Below, in pieces: positions 1-7,621 of a stretch of DNA of 43,923 bases. Position numbers and translations under genes: made by a program. The notes beneath the pieces were generated by a model, which searched no databases, was not told the DNA's origin, and saw only the letters and a program-made list of their open reading frames with translations. Location: positions 1 to 43,923 of the forward strand of contig JBEKZI010000028.1 of assembly GCA_049510055.1 (NCBI GenBank), in the 5' to 3' direction. Source of the stretch: JALHTV01 sp049510055. GTDB lineage: Bacteria; Planctomycetota; Phycisphaerae; SM23-33. Each line of letters starts with the position of its first letter. Within the stretch, counting starts at the first letter, position 1.

Positions 1-105
1 ATGATCTTCGACAGCGCCTACGACGACTACCGCGGCGTGGTCGCCTACGTCCGCGTGTTCGAGGGGCGCCTGGCCGTCGGCGACAAGGTGCGCCTGATGG
101 GCAGC
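1..105 (+). CDS. lepA: lepA (elongation factor 4) internal fragment, inverted relative to the rest
   Basis: Frame 1 reads about 35 residues that match the start of LepA domain II: an IFDSAYDDYRGVV stretch, then VRVFEG and GDKVRLM. In E. coli LepA the equivalent segment lies near residues 190-225, in the translational GTPase EF-4 that back-translocates ribosomes. The match ends near position 105. Beyond that point the sequence is the N-terminal part of the same gene on the opposite strand. The fragment begins at the window edge, so its upstream part cannot be seen. It cannot encode a working protein as it stands. Confidence 0.75.
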
Positions 106-423
106 GGCGGCGTCCACCACCAGAATCGCCCCGTCGCAGGCCGCCAGCGCCCGGCTGACCTCGTAGTGAAAGTCCACGTGCCCGGGCGTGTCGATGAGGT
201 TGAGCATGTATTCGGTGCCGTCCAGCTCGTAGCGGAGCGTGACGGCCGAGGCCTTGATGGTGATCCCCCGCTCGCGCTCCAGGTCCATGTCGTCCAGGAG
301 CTGGTCGCGGAACTCCCGCAGGCTGATCGCCCCGGCCCGCAGGAGCATCCGGTCGGCCAGCGTGCTCTTGCCGTGGTCGATGTGCGCGATGATGCTGAAA
401 TTGCGAATGAACTTCGCGTCCAT
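106..423 (-). CDS. lepA: lepA (elongation factor 4) N-terminal fragment
   Basis: Starting at the ATG complementary to 421-423, the minus strand encodes 106 residues of the LepA GTPase domain. The G1 loop AHIDHGKS is at residues 13-20, the G2 region ERERGITIK at about 50-58, and G3 DTPGH at 79-83. It ends at LVVDAA, where a normal LepA continues with QGVEAQT. Here the frame instead runs into an inverted copy of a downstream piece of the same gene. About 85 residues between the two pieces are missing. The start is supported by homology and by a -10-like TAGAAT 6 nt upstream. The gene itself is certain; its broken state may be an assembly artefact. Confidence 0.85.
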
Positions 424-429
424 CCGCGC

Positions 430-457
430 ATTCTACACTCTGGGCCGAGCTAAACAA
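430..457 (-). promoter_or_regulatory. putative lepA promoter, nearly leaderless
   Basis: On the minus strand TTGTTT (452-457) and TAGAAT (430-435) are 16 nt apart. The -10 box ends 6 nt before the lepA ATG, so transcription would begin at or very near the start codon. The -35 match is weak (3 of 6). Confidence 0.35.
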
Positions 458-475
458 GGAGGCGAGGCGGCGCCC

Positions 476-2617
476 CTAGGCCCCCGAGGCCAAGTCCAAC
501 CGGCCGGCGTAGGCTTTCAGTAGTTCGCGGCGGAGTTGCTGGTGGTGCGGGGCCTCCAGGGAGGGGTCTTGCTGGACAATCGCGAAGGCGTCGCGGCGGG
601 CCATGCGGAGCAGCTCGAAGTCCTCGATGAGGTCTGCCACCTTCAGTTCCGGCAGGCCGTGCTGCCGCTCGCTGAAGATCTCGCCCGGCCCGCGGAGGCG
701 CAGGTCCTCCTCGGCGATCTTGAAGCCGTCGGCGGTTTTTTCCAGGATTTCCAGCCGCCGCTGAGCCGCGGGGCTTCGCGGCGAGGCGACCAGGATGCAC
801 GTGGCGTCGGCGCTGGACCGCCCGATCCGCCCGCGAAGCTGGTGGAGCTGCGCCAGGCCGAACCGCTCGGCGTGCATCACGACCATCACGTTGGCCGCGG
901 GGATGTCCAGCCCCACCTCCACTACCACCGAGGCCACCAGCACGCGGACCTCGCCGCCGCGGAACGCCTGCATCGCCTTTTCCTTGGCCGCCGGCGACAT
1001 CTGGCCGTGAATCAATCCCACGCCGAACCGGCCCAAAGGCCCGTCGGCCAGCTCCCGATGCGCCACCCGGGCGGCTTTGAGCTGCAAACCGGCCGAGGCC
1101 TCCACCAGCGGGTAGATGAAGTACGCCTGCTGCCCGGCGGCCAATTTGGCCTCCACCAGCTTTAGCACCTCGTCCATCCGCTCGCCGCCCAGGCAACGCG
1201 TCGCGGTCTTGCCGCGGCCGGGCGGGGAGGCATCCAGCACCGAGACGTCCAGGTCGCCGAAGACCGTCATCGCCAGCGTGCGCGGGATGGGCGTGGCCGT
1301 CATCACCAGATAGTGCGGCGAAAAACCTTTGCCGCGGATGCCGGTGCGCTGGCGGACGCCGAACTTGTGCTGCTCGTCCACCACCACCAGCGCCAATTGC
1401 GCAAATCGCACGTCGCCGCCCAGCAGGGCGTGCGTGCCGACAACGATGTCGATCTTGCCAGCGGCCAAATTGGCGAGGATTTCCTCGCGCTGGGCGGCGC
1501 CCTGCCCGCCCACCAGCAGCGCCGTCCGCACCCGCGAGCCGGCCAGGTAGGCCTCGATCTTTTGGTAGTGCTGGCTGGCCAGGATCTCGGTCGGCGCCAT
1601 GATGGCGGCCTGTTTGCCCCGCGCCACGGCCAGCAGGGCCGCGTACAGCGCCACGACCGTCTTGCCGGACCCCACGTCGCCCTGGAGCAGGCGGTTCATC
1701 GGGCGGTCGCGGGCCAGGTCGACGGTAATCTCAGCCACGACGCGGTCCTGGGCGGCGGTGAGCGCAAAGGGAAACCGCGCGCGGATGTGCCGGTCGATTT
1801 CGCGGCTGAGCGCCAGCGGATGCGCCGGGCGCGACACCTGCCGCATCCGCATCATCGCCAGACCCAACTGCATCAGCAGGCATTCCTCGTAGGCCAGCGT
1901 CCGGCGGGCGGCGGCCCAGTGGGCTTTGTCCTCCGGGCGGTGCATGGCGGCGACGGCCTCGGGGCGGTCCATCAGCTCTCGCTTGGACAGGAACGAGCGG
2001 TCGAACCATCGCGGTACCAGGCCGATGGCCGCCGGCAGCACGCGGCGAATGATCCAGGCGATGTGGCCGCTGGTGAGCGCCCCGCCGGCGGGATAGACCG
2101 GCAGCAGCTCATCGGCGGCCATCGTGGTTCGGCTTTGCTCACCACTAGTTGCCGTCGAGGCCGGATCGAAAATAATCTGGTGGCGTGGATTGATGAACTG
2201 GAGGTGCTCCCGATAGACCGACGCCTTCCCGCTGATGGCCAGCGTCAGTCCCGGCTTGATGCTGTCGCGGAGGTAGCCGCCGTGGAACCACTTGACCAGC
2301 ACCCAGCCGGTGCCGTCGTCCAGGCAGCAGGACAGCCAGGGCCGCCGGCCGAAGCGTTGCTCCTCGACTTCCAGCACCTCGCCCACGACGGTGGCCGCGT
2401 GTTCGTTGCCCTGGAGAGTGCCGATAGGCTGGGCCTGGCGGCGAAGATCGAATCGCCGCGGGAAGTACGTCAGCAGGTCGCTCAGCGTGGCGATGCCCAA
2501 CTGGCCCAGTTGTTCGGCGCGGACCGGCCCCACGCCTTTGACGTATCGAATCGGCGTGTCCAGGGTCAGCCCCTCGACATTGCTCGGGGCGGTGAGCTTG
2601 TCGAACCGCGGGGCCAC
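476..2617 (-). CDS. recG: ATP-dependent DNA helicase RecG
   Basis: This 713-residue protein has the full RecG layout and about the usual length (E. coli 693). An N-terminal wedge/OB domain includes the helix-hairpin-helix-like YVKGVGPVRAEQLG near residue 27. Helicase motif I GDVGSGKT is near residue 309, motif II is VVDEQHKFG near 412, and the late motif LHQLRGRIGRS lies in the second RecA-like lobe. RecG remodels stalled forks and branches Holliday junctions. The start is a GTG (complement of 2615-2617), since no upstream ATG remains in frame after the preceding gene. It lies 25 nt downstream of the LysM lipoprotein gene and is probably co-transcribed with it. Confidence 0.97.
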   Translation of the reverse strand: MAPRFDKLTAPSNVEGLTLDTPIRYVKGVGPVRAEQLGQLGIATLSDLLTYFPRRFDLRRQAQPIGTLQGNEHAATVVGEVLEVEEQRFGRRPWLSCCLDDGTGWVLVKWFHGGYLRDSIKPGLTLAISGKASVYREHLQFINPRHQIIFDPASTATSGEQSRTTMAADELLPVYPAGGALTSGHIAWIIRRVLPAAIGLVPRWFDRSFLSKRELMDRPEAVAAMHRPEDKAHWAAARRTLAYEECLLMQLGLAMMRMRQVSRPAHPLALSREIDRHIRARFPFALTAAQDRVVAEITVDLARDRPMNRLLQGDVGSGKTVVALYAALLAVARGKQAAIMAPTEILASQHYQKIEAYLAGSRVRTALLVGGQGAAQREEILANLAAGKIDIVVGTHALLGGDVRFAQLALVVVDEQHKFGVRQRTGIRGKGFSPHYLVMTATPIPRTLAMTVFGDLDVSVLDASPPGRGKTATRCLGGERMDEVLKLVEAKLAAGQQAYFIYPLVEASAGLQLKAARVAHRELADGPLGRFGVGLIHGQMSPAAKEKAMQAFRGGEVRVLVASVVVEVGLDIPAANVMVVMHAERFGLAQLHQLRGRIGRSSADATCILVASPRSPAAQRRLEILEKTADGFKIAEEDLRLRGPGEIFSERQHGLPELKVADLIEDFELLRMARRDAFAIVQQDPSLEAPHHQQLRRELLKAYAGRLDLASGA

Positions 2618-2642
2618 GAGGTTCCTGCCCCCGCCGGGGTGC

Positions 2643-3035
2643 CTACTTCGCCGGCAGGATAATGACCTGGCCGACTTTCAGCTTGGACGGTTCCAGGCCC
2701 GGGTTGAGCTCGACGATTTCGCGCCAGCGCTTGCCGTCACCCAGGTGCTTCTGGGCGATGGACCACAACGTGTCGCCTTTCTGCACCGTGTAGGTGTTGG
2801 AGGTGAGACTGGGAGGAGGCGGCACGGGCGATTCCAGCTGCCGCGGCGGAGGAGTCACGACCGCGGGAGAAGCCGGCGGGGCGTTCGCGGCAGGGGTCTC
2901 GGCCGGCGGAATCGGTTCCAGCGTCGACGGGGCCGGCTGCTGCTCGCTGGTCGTCATCACCGGAGTCTTGTTGGGCTGCTTGCAGCCGACGGCAATCAGC
3001 ATCACCAGAAACAGGACCGTCACAACGTATCGCAT
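2643..3035 (-). CDS. LysM-domain lipoprotein
   Basis: This 130-residue protein starts with a hydrophobic signal (residues 1-17) ending in a lipobox-like IAVGC, so Cys18 would be lipidated. A proline- and alanine-rich linker follows (about 25-80). A single C-terminal LysM module covers residues 82-129: YTVQKGDTLWSIAQKHLG, then the I.LNPGL and LKVGQVIILP motifs. LysM modules bind peptidoglycan, so the protein probably anchors or scaffolds at the cell wall. The start is supported by AGGAT seven nt upstream and by a strong promoter (see 3071-3098). recG follows closely on the same strand. The specific role is unknown. Confidence 0.88.
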   Translation of the reverse strand: MRYVVTVLFLVMLIAVGCKQPNKTPVMTTSEQQPAPSTLEPIPPAETPAANAPPASPAVVTPPPRQLESPVPPPPSLTSNTYTVQKGDTLWSIAQKHLGDGKRWREIVELNPGLEPSKLKVGQVIILPAK

Positions 3036-3070
3036 TGCTTATCCTTTCGTTTTCCCTCAAACGCCGTGCG

Positions 3071-3098
3071 ATAATACCGCCCCCCCGCCAGCTGTCAA
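3071..3098 (-). promoter_or_regulatory. sigma70-type promoter of the LysM lipoprotein gene
   Basis: On the minus strand TTGACA (complement of 3093-3098) and TATTAT (complement of 3071-3076) are separated by 16 nt. That is a consensus -35 and a 5 of 6 -10. The predicted start near 3065 gives a leader of about 30 nt. Confidence 0.65.
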
Positions 3099-3133
3099 GC
3101 CCGCCCTGCCGTTCGGCCAGGCCATCGCGGCGG

Positions 3134-3619
3134 CTAGTCCGCCTTGCGCCGGCGGCGCATCTCGCGGTCGATCTCGCGCTGCTGGTCTTTTTGGCGCAGG
3201 GCGTGTCGCTTGTCGTACTGCTTTTTGCCGACGACCAGGCCCAGCTCGCACTTGGCCCAGCCTTTCTTGAAATAAATCACCAGGGGCACCAGCGTCCGGC
3301 CCTTCTGGGCGATGTGGGCGGCCAGCAGGGCGATCTGGCGGCGATGCAGCAGCAGCTTGCGGTCGCGCATCGGGGCGTGCTGCACCGGCCCGGCTTGGGG
3401 ATAGGCGGCGATGTTCGCCCCTACCAGGAACGCCTCGTCGCGGCGGAGGCGGGCGAAGGCCTCGTCGATCTGGGCTGAACCAGCACGGAGGCTCTTGACC
3501 TCCGTGCCCTGAAGCTCCAAGCCGCACTCCACCACCTCCAGCACGTGGTAATTGTGCCAGGCCTTGCGATTCTCGATCCGCGGCGAATGGGGCCTCTGCT
3601 GTTCCGCCTGCTTGGCCAT
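3134..3619 (-). CDS. smpB: SsrA-binding protein SmpB
   Basis: This 161-residue protein is the tmRNA partner in trans-translation. Diagnostic stretches are ENRKAWHNY near residue 15, LELQGTEVKSLR (about 33-45), DEAFARLR, VPLVIYFKKGWAKCELGLVVGKK (about 110-132), and a basic tail rich in Arg and Lys that would enter the decoding centre. I chose the ATG at 3617-3619 because the family alignment begins there; a farther ATG 12 codons upstream adds no conserved sequence. The tmRNA gene is not in this window. Confidence 0.96.
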   Translation of the reverse strand: MAKQAEQQRPHSPRIENRKAWHNYHVLEVVECGLELQGTEVKSLRAGSAQIDEAFARLRRDEAFLVGANIAAYPQAGPVQHAPMRDRKLLLHRRQIALLAAHIAQKGRTLVPLVIYFKKGWAKCELGLVVGKKQYDKRHALRQKDQQREIDREMRRRRKAD

Positions 3620-3674
3620 GGCCGAAATACTGCCGCAAGTAGAGGACAAAAGCAACGGAAGGTCGTAGCGCGAA

Positions 3675-3692
3675 GCCTGCCGGTCGGCAGGC
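3675..3692. repeat. short palindrome between smpB and rsmB
   Basis: A perfect 7-bp stem GCCTGCC/GGCAGGC surrounds a 4-nt loop in the gap after the rsmB stop. A close relative lies at 7400-7415. Neither has a T-run, so they look more like a dispersed REP-like element than terminators. Confidence 0.5.
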
Positions 3693-3702
3693 AGGCTCGC
3701 AA

Positions 3703-5073
3703 TTATCCTTTAAACACGGCGTAGTAGCCGCCGTCGGTCCAGTGCGTCGGGTCGTCGGCGCCGGCGGGGAGTGTGAGCTTTTCGTCGATAAGCTTGAATC
3801 GGTCGTGGCGCTGCGCAAAGGCGCGGGCCAGCTCGGCGCACTCTTCCGGCTCGATGGAGCAGGTGCTGTAGACCAGCCGGCCGCCGGGCTTGACGAATTG
3901 TCCCGCGGCCGCCAGGAGGAACCGCTGGTCCTTGACCAGCTTGGCCAGGTTTTCCTCGCTGAACCGCCAGCGGGCCTCCACCCGCCGGGCCAGCACGCCG
4001 GTGTTGCTGCACGGCACGTCGGCCAGGGCGACGTCAAAGCCGCCCGGCTCCAGCCCGCCGACCTGCTCCGCCAGGACCGGCTGGACGATCGTGATGCCCA
4101 GCCGGCGGCAGTTGATCTCGATGGCCGCCAGCTTCTCGGCGCTGACGTCCACGGCCGTGATGGCGCCGCGGTTGCCCATCAACTCCGCCATGTGGGTGGT
4201 CTTGCCGCCCGGGGCGGCGCAGGGGTCCAGCACGTTCATGCCGCTTTTTGGTTCGACGGCCTGGGCCACGACGGCGGAGGCCGTGGCATCCTGCGGCTGG
4301 AACAGGCCATCGCGGAAGGCCGCCAGCTTGCGGATATCGGTGTGCTCGTCCAGCACCAGGCTCGTACCGTTGGTATGCAGTTTCGCGGCGATGCCATCGG
4401 CGGCTAGGGCGGCCAGGACCGACTGGGCCGTCGCCCGCAGCGCGTTGACACGGAGGATCAGCGGCGGGCGGCAATCGGCATGCGTGGCCCACTCGGCCGC
4501 CTGCTGGAGCGAGCCGGACTGGCGGAGCCATCGGGCGGCTAAGACCTCCGGCAGCGAGAACGCCGCGGCCAGGTAGCCGGCGGCGTCGGCGGCCGGATCG
4601 GGGAACAGGGACTTGTCGAATCGCCGCCACACCGATGGCCCCACCGGCAGCACGCAAGCCTCCAGGGGCACCGGCCCGGTCTGCATCGGCGAGACGCCTC
4701 GCGCGACGGTCCGCAGCAGGCCGTTGACCAGCCCGCTCTGGCGGCGGTGGTGATGGCGGACGGCCTGCTCGACGGCCTCGTGGACGGCGGCGAAGTCCGG
4801 CACACGCGTCAGGAACAGCAATTGGTACAGGCCGACGCCGAGAATTTCGTTCAGCACCCCCGGCAGGCGGCGGTCGGGCTGGGCCAGGTACGCCCGCTGA
4901 ATGGCCTCCAGCGTGGCGCGGCGGCGGTGCACCCCCAGCGCCAGCTCATGGGCCAGGGCCTTGTCGGGGCTGGACAGCTCCTCCCGGCCTAGCAGGCGTT
5001 CCAGGGCGGCGGTGACGTTCCCCTTGCTATCCGAAAGGGCCCAGACGGCGATGTCCCGTGGGCTGCGGATCAT
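3703..5073 (-). CDS. rsmB: 16S rRNA (cytosine-967 C5)-methyltransferase RsmB/Sun
   Basis: This 456-residue enzyme methylates C967-type positions in 16S rRNA using S-adenosylmethionine. Residues 1-140 form a NusB-like RNA-binding domain (ALERLL, ELALGVHRRR, AVHEAVE). The SAM-binding motif DPCAAPGGKTTHMAEL is near residue 278. The two catalytic cysteines are visible in DVPCSNTGVL (about 350) and YSTCSIEPEE (about 401). The start codon overlaps the fmt stop codon (ATGA), indicating translational coupling. An fmt-rsmB pair is a common bacterial arrangement. Confidence 0.95.
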   Translation of the reverse strand: MIRSPRDIAVWALSDSKGNVTAALERLLGREELSSPDKALAHELALGVHRRRATLEAIQRAYLAQPDRRLPGVLNEILGVGLYQLLFLTRVPDFAAVHEAVEQAVRHHHRRQSGLVNGLLRTVARGVSPMQTGPVPLEACVLPVGPSVWRRFDKSLFPDPAADAAGYLAAAFSLPEVLAARWLRQSGSLQQAAEWATHADCRPPLILRVNALRATAQSVLAALAADGIAAKLHTNGTSLVLDEHTDIRKLAAFRDGLFQPQDATASAVVAQAVEPKSGMNVLDPCAAPGGKTTHMAELMGNRGAITAVDVSAEKLAAIEINCRRLGITIVQPVLAEQVGGLEPGGFDVALADVPCSNTGVLARRVEARWRFSEENLAKLVKDQRFLLAAAGQFVKPGGRLVYSTCSIEPEECAELARAFAQRHDRFKLIDEKLTLPAGADDPTHWTDGGYYAVFKG

Positions 5074-6026
5074 TTTTCTTTGGCCGGCGCGATGGACAGG
5101 AAGCGGTCACCCTCGGCCACGCGATAGCCGTTGACGAAGTCGCGCCACGTCATCACCCGCCCGCCGGCGGGCTGGATTTCCAGCACCCGCAGCCGCCCCC
5201 CGCCGGTGGAGACGGCGCCCTTGCCGTCGACCATTCCCGCCGGCGTGCTGACGTGCCCCTCGGCGACCTCGGCGCGGACCAGCGTCACGGCCTGCTCCCG
5301 CCCGCCCTTGCGGCGGAAGAGGCTGCGCGCGGCCGGCCAGGGCCAGGTGCCGTGGACGCGGTTGCGGATGGTCGCGGCGTCGGCGGACCAGTTGATGCGT
5401 CCGTCGGCCTTGGTCAGCGGCCGGGCGAACGTGGCCTGGGATTCCTGCTGCGGGCGGGGCTTGGCGCCGCCGGCGGCCAGGAGGTCCAGCGTGCGGACGA
5501 CCAGCGGCGCGCCCAACTCGGCCAGGCGGACGCGAAGCTCCTCGGCCGTCTCGGCGGGCTGGATGTCAGTGGCGGCTTGGAGGTAGATGTCGCCGGCGTC
5601 CATCTTGGCCACCAGGGCGAAGGTCGTCACGCCGGTGACCTTTTGGCCCAGGATAATGGCCCAGTTCACCGGCGCCGCCCCGCGAAGCTGCGGCAGCAGC
5701 GAGCCGTGCAGGTTGAACGATCCGGCCGGCGGCAGGTCGCGGACGGCCTTGCGGATGAGCTGGCCGAAGTCGGCGACGGCGATCACGTCGGGCTTGAGGC
5801 CGGCGATCAACTCGACGCCTTCAGCGACATTGATGTTGGCGCATTCCACGGCCGCTCGGCCCATCTCGGCGGCGGCTTGGAAGACCGGCGTGGGGCGCAG
5901 GTGCCCGCCGCGGCCCGCCGGCCGGGCCGGCTGGGTCACAATGCCCACCAGCTCGTGCGACGACGCCACAATCGCCCGCAACGAGGGGATGGCAAAACCG
6001 CCGCTACCGCAGAAGACCACTCGCAT
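5070..6026 (-). CDS. fmt: methionyl-tRNA formyltransferase
   Basis: This 318-residue enzyme formylates initiator Met-tRNA from 10-formyl-tetrahydrofolate. The start MRVVFCGSGGFAIPSL matches the family N-terminus exactly. The conserved catalytic region FNLHGSLLPQLRGAAPVNWAI is near residue 107, followed by TGVTTF and MDAGDIY. The C-terminal OB-fold domain follows from about residue 205. I chose the ATG at 6024-6026 rather than a longer upstream extension that has no family match. The stop overlaps the rsmB start by 4 nt. Confidence 0.96.
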   Translation of the reverse strand: MRVVFCGSGGFAIPSLRAIVASSHELVGIVTQPARPAGRGGHLRPTPVFQAAAEMGRAAVECANINVAEGVELIAGLKPDVIAVADFGQLIRKAVRDLPPAGSFNLHGSLLPQLRGAAPVNWAIILGQKVTGVTTFALVAKMDAGDIYLQAATDIQPAETAEELRVRLAELGAPLVVRTLDLLAAGGAKPRPQQESQATFARPLTKADGRINWSADAATIRNRVHGTWPWPAARSLFRRKGGREQAVTLVRAEVAEGHVSTPAGMVDGKGAVSTGGGRLRVLEIQPAGGRVMTWRDFVNGYRVAEGDRFLSIAPAKEK

Positions 6027-6129
6027 GATGTGACTCTCCAGGCCCCTATTCTGCCGCAGGTCCGGCTGACAGGGAAGCAAAAAGACCCGCCTTGACGGCT
6101 CTATCAACCAGACTTATGAAAGTAACCTG

Positions 6130-6181
6130 CGGGTAACCAGTTATCCGCCCTACGAGCCTATACCCGCCCCAGTTGGGGTGG
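6130..6181. repeat. two adjacent small hairpins in the fmt/HEPN gap
   Basis: Within the 269-nt gap between fmt and the HEPN-like gene there is a 7-bp stem at 6130-6136/6141-6147 (one G-U, loop CCAG). A second 7-bp stem is at 6164-6170/6175-6181 (loop AGTT). Neither is followed by a T-run. I see no gene in this gap. Confidence 0.35.
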
Positions 6182-6295
6182 TAGAATCATCCGCCAACGG
6201 GAGTGTCGGCATCGCGGGAGGCAATTGATCACTTAGGAGCGACCTGCCAGGGGCTAGATAGCTTCTTCGCAGTTACAGAACAAGGCTAGACAACA

Positions 6296-6886
6296 ATGAA
6301 GAAAGGCATTCGGTTTATCCGGAGCGAAGAATCGGTCAAAGAACCTCTGCTTCGGCCCTTGTTTGACGACTTGGTCGAATGCGAGGAACAGCTCGAGAAG
6401 TCGGACTCGCAATTCTTCCGGCGTGCATTCGTGCGCGCCGCGTTTGCCTTCAACGAAGGCTGCCTCTACTGGCTGAAGGAAAACGTAGTGAAGCAGTCTC
6501 TTGGTAAGAGATTGCGAACCCAAAACATCGACGTCACGAAGCTTCTTCTGCTTGCAGATGAAACATACAGACCCAATCGTCAGGGTAAACTTGAATCCGA
6601 ACCGAACCGGATTCCGTTCGCGAACTATTGCGCCTTTGTTTTTCGAACGATGGCCGAATGCTTGGGCTATAACCCTGAGTCTCTGTTCTCGGACAATGGG
6701 TGGAACGAGATGCAGAAGGCACTGTTGCTGCGGCACAAGATCACTCATCCCAAGAATCCGGCAGATTTGGAGGTGACAGCCGAAGAAATGGAAACAGTGC
6801 GAGAATCACACCGATGGCTCTTCAACTGCCTTGCAAATATTTTTATCCACGCTTTTAAGCAGATTCCGAGTGATGACAAGTCTTAG
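6296..6886 (+). CDS. HEPN-like domain protein, probable ribonuclease-type accessory gene
   Basis: This 196-residue protein has no family I can name with certainty. It is mostly helical and carries RHKITH at residues 146-151, which is the R-x4-H signature of HEPN-fold ribonucleases, placed late in the protein between two predicted helices (LFSDNGWNEMQKALLL and AEEMETVRESHRWLFNCLANIF). HEPN proteins are typically RNA-cleaving toxins or defence effectors. The gene is visibly AT-richer than its neighbours and does not keep their G/C third-position bias, which suggests horizontal transfer. It stands alone on the plus strand with no recognisable antitoxin beside it. An AAGG-like site lies about 10 nt before the ATG. 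The HEPN call is by motif only. Confidence 0.6.
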   Translation: MKKGIRFIRSEESVKEPLLRPLFDDLVECEEQLEKSDSQFFRRAFVRAAFAFNEGCLYWLKENVVKQSLGKRLRTQNIDVTKLLLLADETYRPNRQGKLESEPNRIPFANYCAFVFRTMAECLGYNPESLFSDNGWNEMQKALLLRHKITHPKNPADLEVTAEEMETVRESHRWLFNCLANIFIHAFKQIPSDDKS

Positions 6887-6930
6887 CCTTATAGGGTGAG
6901 AAACTGGGTTCCCGTGGAATGCTTGGCCGC

Positions 6931-7386
6931 TTAGCGTCGTTGGCTGGCGGCCAGGGGTCGGTCGGCGGGGAGTGTTTCGATGGGTTGTCGGCCGGCCAGG
7001 CCGTCTTCGACCTCGTGCCAATAGCGGATGCGATCCTGCCCCGGCTCCCAGCTCAGCAGCACGCGGCGGCCGTCCACGCGCGAAGGAAAGTTGACGATCC
7101 CGCGCGACCAGTCGGCCAGCTCCACGCCCAGGTCGTCCAGTTCCTCCAGGCAGGATTGCAGCCGCTCGATCGTCTCCAGCAGGCCCAGGCGGATGGCCTC
7201 GCCGCGGGCGGCCGGGGCGGCTTCCAGGGCCTCCTGAAGGTCGCCCAGGTACGCATACTGGCGGACGATGTCCGCGGCGATCCGCCGGACCAGCACCAAG
7301 GCCCTGTCGGCCTCGGCCGGCGTGAAATACCGCCGGTCGACTTCGACGACGGCGGGGCCCTCGCTGTAGTAGCTCTGATGGAACAT
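6931..7386 (-). CDS. DUF2203 family protein
   Basis: This 151-residue protein has two DUF2203 hallmarks. The N-terminal YFTPAEADRALVLVRRI is near residue 20. The C-terminal block runs from GRRVLLSWEPGQDRIRYWHE to EDGLAGRQPI (about 103-135). The middle is a helical bundle. The function of this family is not known. Upstream of the start there is a perfect CCTGCC/GGCAGG hairpin (7400-7415). The gene is convergent with the HEPN-like gene and divergent from the large operon beginning at 7622. Confidence 0.85.
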   Translation of the reverse strand: MFHQSYYSEGPAVVEVDRRYFTPAEADRALVLVRRIAADIVRQYAYLGDLQEALEAAPAARGEAIRLGLLETIERLQSCLEELDDLGVELADWSRGIVNFPSRVDGRRVLLSWEPGQDRIRYWHEVEDGLAGRQPIETLPADRPLAASQRR

Positions 7387-7399
7387 AAACTCACTCGCG

Positions 7400-7415
7400 C
7401 CTGCCTATCGGCAGG
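7400..7415. repeat. short palindrome, related to the one at 3675
   Basis: CCTGCC-TATC-GGCAGG forms a perfect 6-bp stem with a tetraloop. It shares its arms with the stem at 3675-3692; degenerate relatives occur near 36016-36030 and 37421-37443. Confidence 0.45.
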
Positions 7416-7503
7416 ACAGGTGTGCAACGTGGTGTGTTATCGGCAGCCGTTTCCCTCGGGCATGAGCGATTCCGCCGCCGGGCCGGGATCGGCGATTGCG
7501 CGT

Positions 7504-7531
7504 TTGTCCGTCCGCGGCGATGTGGTATAAA
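7504..7531 (+). promoter_or_regulatory. putative promoter of the seven-gene envelope operon
   Basis: TTGTCC (7504-7509) and TATAAA (7526-7531) are 16 nt apart. The -10 is preceded by TGG, giving an extended -10. Transcription would start near 7538, leaving a leader of about 84 nt before the first gene. Confidence 0.5.
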
Positions 7532-7621
7532 AAAGCGCCTGTCCATCGGCGGCCTTCCATAGGCAGGTCGGCGCCCGCGGTGCGGCGTTGCGATTCGGAC
7601 AGGCCTAGCGGCTGGGTGGCC

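Noticed and set aside
6130..6181. Attachment or direct-repeat borders for a mobile element around the HEPN-like gene
   Set aside because: The two hairpins are different from each other and I saw no matching repeat on the downstream side, nor any integrase.
6254..6748. A 164-codon open frame opposite the HEPN-like gene
   Set aside because: The plus-strand product has a coherent helical pattern and the R-x4-H motif; the antisense product has none.
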